From Clostridiales bacterium (GTDB taxonomy: Bacteria > Bacillota > Clostridia > Peptostreptococcales > BM714), in NCBI GenBank assembly GCA_002869095.1, contig PKTO01000030.1, forward strand, positions 1 to 9,768: 9,768 bases of DNA, given 5' to 3'. Made by a program: the position numbers and the translations under genes. Below are positions 5,616 to 9,768 of this stretch, piece after piece; positions within the stretch are counted from its first letter, which is position 1, and every line of letters begins with the position of its first letter. The notes beneath the pieces are model-generated. The model did not search any database. It was not told the DNA's origin and worked only from the letters and a program-made list of their open reading frames with translations.

Positions 5616-5640
5616 TTTAATTGCTTGTAATCCGCTTTTT
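5605..5640 (+). terminator. Intrinsic terminator of niaR overlapping its stop codon
   Basis: AAGCGGATT (5605-5613) pairs with AATCCGCTT (5629-5637) over a 15-base loop, followed by TTT and a T-rich run. The 5' arm includes the last niaR codons and the first base of its TGA. The loop and 3' arm hold the -35 box of the next gene, so the two units are packed with no spare sequence. Confidence 0.75.
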
Positions 5641-5653
5641 CTTTATGTATAAT
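5625..5653 (+). promoter_or_regulatory. Promoter of the PfoR-family gene
   Basis: The -35-like TTGTAA (5625-5630) is followed by 17 bases and a perfect -10 TATAAT (5648-5653). The expected start is near 5660, leaving a leader of about 28 bases with AGGAGGG at 5677-5683. Confidence 0.7.
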
Positions 5654-5687
5654 AGTGACAATACAGCTGACTATACAGGAGGGCGAA

Positions 5688-6722
5688 ATGAAGGGAAAAG
5701 GATTCAGGGGATACATAACGAAAACATTGAATGGAATGGCGCTTGGTTTGTTCGCATCACTCATAATAGGGCTCATACTCAAGCAGATAGGTGAAATGAG
5801 CGGAATCGAGGCGCTGGTTTCCTTCGGCAAGGTTGCGCAATTCATGATGGGACCGGCAATCGGAGCGGCTGTGGCTTACAGCGTCGAGGCTCCGCCTTTG
5901 GGGATATTCGCATCCATAATTGCGGGGGCCATAGGAGCCGGAACCATATCGCAGGGCGACGGGGGGGCTTTCATAGTGCACATAGGGGAACCCGCCGGTT
6001 CCTTTGTTTCAGCTCTGGCGGCAGCCGAGTTTTCCAAATTCATAAGCGGACGAACAAAGGTCGACATAGTATTGGTGCCGGCAGCAACAATAATAGCGGG
6101 AGGGCTAATAGGATTTTTCGTGAGCCCGGTCATTGCGGAATTCATGAAAGGCGTGGGTTTTGTTATAAACAGGGCGACCGAACTGAAGCCTATCCCGATG
6201 GGCATAGCCGTGTCCACATTGATGGGGATGATCCTGACGCTTCCCATCAGCAGCGCCGCTCTCGCGATAGCATTGGGCCTGGGAGGCCTGGCGGCCGGAG
6301 CCGCAACCGTCGGATGTTCGGCACAGATGGTAGGCTTTGCGGTTGCCAGCTACAGGGAGAATGGAATGGGCGGCTTTCTGGCCCAGGGCCTGGGCACGTC
6401 AATGCTGCAGGTTCCAAACATAATAAGGAATCCATACATTTGGATACCGCCTACCCTTGCAAGCGCAATACTGGGGCCAATAGCGACATACGTGCTGAAA
6501 ATGCAGAACAACAGCATAGGCGCAGGAATGGGAACGAGCGGCCTTGTGGGGCAATTCGGGACCATAGCAGTAATGAAAGGCCAAATGCCCATGGGGCAGC
6601 TGGTGCTTCTGGTGGCGCTCATGCATTTTGTGCTTCCCGCCCTTTTGACATTGTTCTTTTCGGAGCTCATGAGAAAGCAGGGCTGGATAAAATTCGGAGA
6701 CATGAAACTCGAGCAAAAATAA
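5688..6722 (+). CDS. PfoR-family membrane protein (PTS_EIIC_2 domain)
   Basis: The 344-residue, very hydrophobic, Gly/Ala-rich protein has roughly nine membrane segments. It matches the PfoR family (PTS system EIIC-like, PTS_EIIC_2) in length and in its landmarks: MMGPAIGAAVAYS (53-65), GDGGAFIVHIGEPAGSFVSA (90-109), GRTKVDIVLVPA (121-132) and the Q.PNIIRNP segment (241-249). PfoR was first described in Clostridium perfringens as affecting perfringolysin O expression, but the family is broad and its transport substrate is not established. No PTS EIIA, EIIB or phosphorylation-site domain is visible here. AGGAGGG lies 4 bases before ATG 5688; an in-frame GTG at 5655 overlaps the -10 end and is unlikely. 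It has its own promoter and terminator. Lying beside niaR hints at niacin control, but I see no supporting site. Confidence 0.85.
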   Translation: MKGKGFRGYITKTLNGMALGLFASLIIGLILKQIGEMSGIEALVSFGKVAQFMMGPAIGAAVAYSVEAPPLGIFASIIAGAIGAGTISQGDGGAFIVHIGEPAGSFVSALAAAEFSKFISGRTKVDIVLVPAATIIAGGLIGFFVSPVIAEFMKGVGFVINRATELKPIPMGIAVSTLMGMILTLPISSAALAIALGLGGLAAGAATVGCSAQMVGFAVASYRENGMGGFLAQGLGTSMLQVPNIIRNPYIWIPPTLASAILGPIATYVLKMQNNSIGAGMGTSGLVGQFGTIAVMKGQMPMGQLVLLVALMHFVLPALLTLFFSELMRKQGWIKFGDMKLEQK

Positions 6723-6729
6723 AGAATGC

Positions 6730-6758
6730 AAGCCCGCCCTTGGAATGGCGGGCTTTTT
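6730..6758 (+). terminator. Intrinsic terminator after the PfoR-family gene
   Basis: A perfect 9-bp stem, AAGCCCGCC (6730-6738) with GGCGGGCTT (6747-6755), closes an 8-base loop and runs into TTTTT (6754-6758). It begins 7 bases after the stop codon. Confidence 0.92.
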
Positions 6759-6811
6759 CATGCAAAAAAAGTAAAACGGGCAATTATGGAAGGGCTTCAA
6801 ATCCACATACA

Positions 6812-6820
6812 TGGTATAAT
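6812..6820 (+). promoter_or_regulatory. Extended -10 promoter of the UPF0182 gene
   Basis: TGGTATAAT (6812-6820) is a perfect extended -10. No good -35 is seen 16-18 bases upstream. Transcription would start near 6827, giving a leader of about 106 bases. I recognise no riboswitch or T-box in that leader. Confidence 0.65.
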
Positions 6821-6932
6821 AAAAAATAGTGTGAAGGTGCTCGTGTAAATGGGTATAAATAATTTGCATGGCAATTCAGGCTGACGACCCAATCAATGAT
6901 CAGAACATTAAACATACAATGGGAGTGATGAT

Positions 6933-9749
6933 GTGAGAACATTCAGGAGCGACAGAAAAGGGAAAAGGATGAGCAATTCAAGAAAGGCGGTTTGGGCGGC
7001 GGTAATTGTAGTCCTAAGCGTTTTCATTGGCTCATTCAATACAATAATAAATTTTGTCACCGACTACAAATGGTTCAAGTCGCTGGGATACGAGAAGGTG
7101 TTCCTTACAAAGCTTTTGACCCAGCTTAAGGTAGGCATACCCGTATTTGTGATAGGAACAATCCTCATATACTTCTACCTCATGACCATAAAAAAGGATT
7201 ACTACAAAAAAGTCAGCACGGTATATTCGGGGGTGAGCGAGAAGAAAGTCAACCAGATAGCCCTCGGGGGGGCTCTTCTTGTAAGTTTTGTCTCCAGCGC
7301 TTCGGTCGCGGGCAACCTTTGGTTCGACATACTGAGATTCTTCAATTCAACGGATTTCAATCTTCAGGAGCCGATCTTCGGAAGGGACATATCTTTTTAT
7401 ATATTCAAGTATCCCCTGATAAACGAGATCTACATGATGATGACGACACTCCTTGTCATGCTTGCAATCCTCACGGTGGCATTCTATTTCATAATGATGT
7501 CGATCCGGAGGCCGACCCTGTTTGAAACAAGCGATGCGGACAGGCCGTTTGACCCGAGAACGATAGATGCAGGAAACCTCAAGAGGGTTTTTTCCATAGC
7601 CGCAAGGCAATTGCTTGTGATAGGCGTAATATTCTTCGTAGTGCAAGGGCTGGGATACTTCCTCAGGGCCTATGAGTTGCTCTACTCTTCAAGAGGTGTT
7701 GTATACGGAGCGAGCTATACGGACATAAATGTGACCCTTTTGATGTACAGGATACTGATGGTTGTATCATTCCTGGCTGCCGTCATGCTGTTCGCAGGCT
7801 TCAAAAAGAAAAGCCTCAAGCTTGCGCTTACGGGTCCGGTGCTCATACTGGTCATTTCAATAGCGGGGAATCTGACTTCGGCCGGAGTCCAAAGCTATAT
7901 CGTTTCGCCGGATGAAATCTCAAAGGAAACTGAATTCATCGAATACAACATAAAGCATACTCAAGCCGCATACAATCTCGACAACATAGAAGAGAAAACC
8001 TTCGAAGCCGAAACTAATCTCACAATAGACGACATCGCAGCAAACGACGAAACCATAAGCAACATAAGAATAAACGATTCAAGGCCTGCGGAACTTGTCT
8101 ACAACCAGAAGCAGGGAATAAGAAGGTACTACGAGTTCAACGACGTAGACGTTGACAGGTACGACATAGAAGGCAAATACACCCAACTGTTCGTATCCGG
8201 CCGTGAAATGAACCAGAACAAATTCGACAATCTCACATTCATAAACAAACACCTCAAGTATACACATGGATACGGGGTTGCGGTATCCCCGGTCAATGTG
8301 GTAACTTCGGAAGGCCTTCCGGAGCTCATGGTCAAGAACATACCTCCCGAAACGGATATAGACATATTGAGGGTCGACAGGCCTGAAATCTATTTCGGGG
8401 AGCTGACAGACGACTATATAATAGTAAACACTCTCGAAAAGGAATTCGACTATCCCGAAGGGAATGAAAATGCCGAAACGCTGTACGAGGGCGATGCCGG
8501 AGTAGAGCTTGGAGGCATAAACAAGCTGCTTTTCGCATACAAGCAAAAGAGCCTCAAGATGCTTCTTTCGGGAAACATAACCGCCGAAAGCAGAATTGTG
8601 ATCTATCGAAACATAGCCGAGAGAATCCGAAAGATTGCCCCCTACATCGAGTATGACACAGATCCATACATGGTCATTTCCGAAGGAAGCCTGTATTGGA
8701 TAGTGGACGGATATACGGTAAGCACCAACTACCCGTATTCCGAGCCCTACTCTGAAAACAAAATCAACTACATCAGGAATTCCGTAAAGGTTGTAGTCGA
8801 CGCTTACAACGGGTCCGTCAAGTTCTATGTCGCCGACAAGGAGGACCCCATCGTTCAAACGCTTGGCAAGATATTCCCGACCCTGTTTACCGACATGGAC
8901 CAAATGCCCGAGGGGCTCAAGTCCCACATCAGGTATCCGCAGGTCCTCTTCAACATACAGGCGGATGTCTTCAGGATGTACCACATGAACGACCCCCGCG
9001 TCTTTTACAACAAGGAGGACGAGTGGGACATAGCCAGCGAAAAGTATGAAACTTCAGAGCAGCAGATAAAAGGAACATATCTTGTCATGAAGCTTCCGGG
9101 AGAGGAAAAGGAGGAGTTTGTGCTCTCCCTTCCCTACAACCCCAAGACAAAGCAGAACATGACTGCCCTTTTCGTCGCCAGGAACGACGGCGAGGATTAC
9201 GGCAAGCTGATAATATACAAGCTGCCCAAGAACAAAAATATTTACGGGCCGATTCAAATAGAGAACAGGATCGACCAGGATGACGAGATTTCACAACAGT
9301 TCACACTTTGGGGCCAGGTCGGTTCAAATGTAATACGTGGAAATCTTTTGACCATACCCATAAACCAGTCGCTCCTGTATGTCGAACCCATATACCTCCA
9401 GGCCGACACGGAAAACAGCATTCCGGAAGTGAAACGTGTAATAGTTGCCTACGGAGACCAGGTTGTGATGGAACAGACGCTTGAAGAGTCACTCGAAATG
9501 ATTTTCGGATCTTCCAACGGAGGAGCCGACGAGGATGGAGTGGAAGTGGGGGATACAACCTCCGACCTCATAATAAGAGCGACCGAGCTCTTCGAAAAGG
9601 CTCAGGAGGCTCAGCAAAACGGAAACTGGAGCCTCTACGGAGTGTATTTGAACCAGCTTGAAAATGTATTGTACAGATTGAACGAAATAAACGGGATAGT
9701 TCCCGAAGATGAAGCTCTTACCGAGAATGTAGAGGCTTTGGAGCAATAG
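6933..9749 (+). CDS. UPF0182 family large membrane protein
   Basis: The 938-residue protein matches UPF0182 (COG1615), a conserved family of unknown function found in Firmicutes, Actinobacteria and Cyanobacteria. The N-terminal third has seven membrane segments (about 19-41, 65-85, 108-128, 164-188, 224-246, 266-289, 296-318). Family landmarks are DYKWFKSLGY (44-53), EPIFGRDISFYIFKYPL (146-162) and RAYELLYSSRG (245-255). The rest, from about 322, is a large soluble domain expected outside the membrane. It is followed by an acidic linker (GGADEDGVEVGD, near 867-878) and a short helical tail typical of the family (AQQNGNWSLYG..L..L). The GTG start at 6933 follows GGGAG (6921-6925) by 7 bases. 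ATG 6969 (MSNSRK), with AAAAGGG before it, is a reasonable alternative and would shorten the protein by 12 residues. The gene is singly transcribed from the visible promoter and ends in TAG; no terminator is visible in the 19 bases that remain. Confidence 0.9.
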   Translation: MRTFRSDRKGKRMSNSRKAVWAAVIVVLSVFIGSFNTIINFVTDYKWFKSLGYEKVFLTKLLTQLKVGIPVFVIGTILIYFYLMTIKKDYYKKVSTVYSGVSEKKVNQIALGGALLVSFVSSASVAGNLWFDILRFFNSTDFNLQEPIFGRDISFYIFKYPLINEIYMMMTTLLVMLAILTVAFYFIMMSIRRPTLFETSDADRPFDPRTIDAGNLKRVFSIAARQLLVIGVIFFVVQGLGYFLRAYELLYSSRGVVYGASYTDINVTLLMYRILMVVSFLAAVMLFAGFKKKSLKLALTGPVLILVISIAGNLTSAGVQSYIVSPDEISKETEFIEYNIKHTQAAYNLDNIEEKTFEAETNLTIDDIAANDETISNIRINDSRPAELVYNQKQGIRRYYEFNDVDVDRYDIEGKYTQLFVSGREMNQNKFDNLTFINKHLKYTHGYGVAVSPVNVVTSEGLPELMVKNIPPETDIDILRVDRPEIYFGELTDDYIIVNTLEKEFDYPEGNENAETLYEGDAGVELGGINKLLFAYKQKSLKMLLSGNITAESRIVIYRNIAERIRKIAPYIEYDTDPYMVISEGSLYWIVDGYTVSTNYPYSEPYSENKINYIRNSVKVVVDAYNGSVKFYVADKEDPIVQTLGKIFPTLFTDMDQMPEGLKSHIRYPQVLFNIQADVFRMYHMNDPRVFYNKEDEWDIASEKYETSEQQIKGTYLVMKLPGEEKEEFVLSLPYNPKTKQNMTALFVARNDGEDYGKLIIYKLPKNKNIYGPIQIENRIDQDDEISQQFTLWGQVGSNVIRGNLLTIPINQSLLYVEPIYLQADTENSIPEVKRVIVAYGDQVVMEQTLEESLEMIFGSSNGGADEDGVEVGDTTSDLIIRATELFEKAQEAQQNGNWSLYGVYLNQLENVLYRLNEINGIVPEDEALTENVEALEQ

Positions 9750-9768
9750 CACTGAAAGAAGCATGAAG

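Noticed and set aside
5652..5674. ATAGT/ACTAT inverted repeat after the PfoR-gene -10 as an operator
   Set aside because: Only 5 bp with a 13-base spacer, expected by chance in AT-rich DNA, and no resemblance to the dyad before niaR.
5960..5966. Run of seven G in the PfoR-family gene (and a similar run near 7265) as a slippage or frameshift site
   Set aside because: Both genes stay in one intact frame across the run with conserved family sequence on either side.
6849..6884. 11-codon possible leader peptide in the UPF0182 leader
   Set aside because: There is a weak GAAGGTG upstream, but no run of regulatory codons and no attenuator hairpin before the main gene; chance is likely.
538..9749. 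Many additional open frames antisense to or out of frame with sdpI, argG, argH, gntR, niaR, pfoR and the UPF0182 gene
   Set aside because: They lie inside genes with clear family identity, lack ribosome binding sites, and their translations are low-complexity or Cys/His/Arg-rich in the way of shadow frames.

Overview
The window looks like chromosomal DNA of a Gram-positive, low-to-mid G+C bacterium of the Clostridia. The signs are consensus SigA-type promoters, strong AGGAGG-type ribosome binding sites, an intrinsic terminator after nearly every transcription unit, and gene families typical of Clostridia (SdpR/SdpI, NiaR, PfoR, FCD-type GntR). The genus cannot be fixed from the sequence alone. 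I see no insertion sequence, phage gene, tRNA or CRISPR array.

Layout. (1) Positions 5-171 hold a 5S rRNA gene and its terminator, presumably the end of an rRNA operon. (2) Positions 200-1219 hold a two-gene operon, an ArsR-type repressor (SdpR-like) and an SdpI-family membrane protein. It has a clear promoter, an inverted repeat over the -10 element and a shared bidirectional terminator. (3) On the minus strand, argG and argH form a tightly coupled arginine biosynthesis operon with a consensus promoter and two ArgR-box-like palindromes. argG carries an in-frame TAG at codon 344, and its last 64 codons continue intact and in frame behind it. (4) Positions 3838-4312 are a 475-base AT-rich divergent intergenic region. 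(5) Then come three single-gene units on the plus strand: a GntR/FCD regulator, a NiaR-type niacin-responsive repressor, and a PfoR-type (PTS_EIIC_2) membrane protein. Each has its own promoter and terminator. (6) The window ends with a 938-residue UPF0182 membrane protein.

How the genes relate. ArgG and ArgH catalyse the last two steps of arginine synthesis (citrulline + aspartate to argininosuccinate, then to arginine + fumarate). SdpR and SdpI match in family and order the autoregulated immunity pair of the Bacillus SDP toxin system, but no sdpABC toxin genes are present here. The regulators and transporter-like protein in the second half are separately transcribed, so joint function is not implied.

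The most notable feature is the interrupted argG. Two other genes in this window (argH and the UPF0182 gene) end in TAG, so TAG works as an ordinary stop here. The likeliest readings are a recent nonsense mutation, a base-call error, or expression as two pieces by stop-and-restart. No clearly new multi-gene system is visible.
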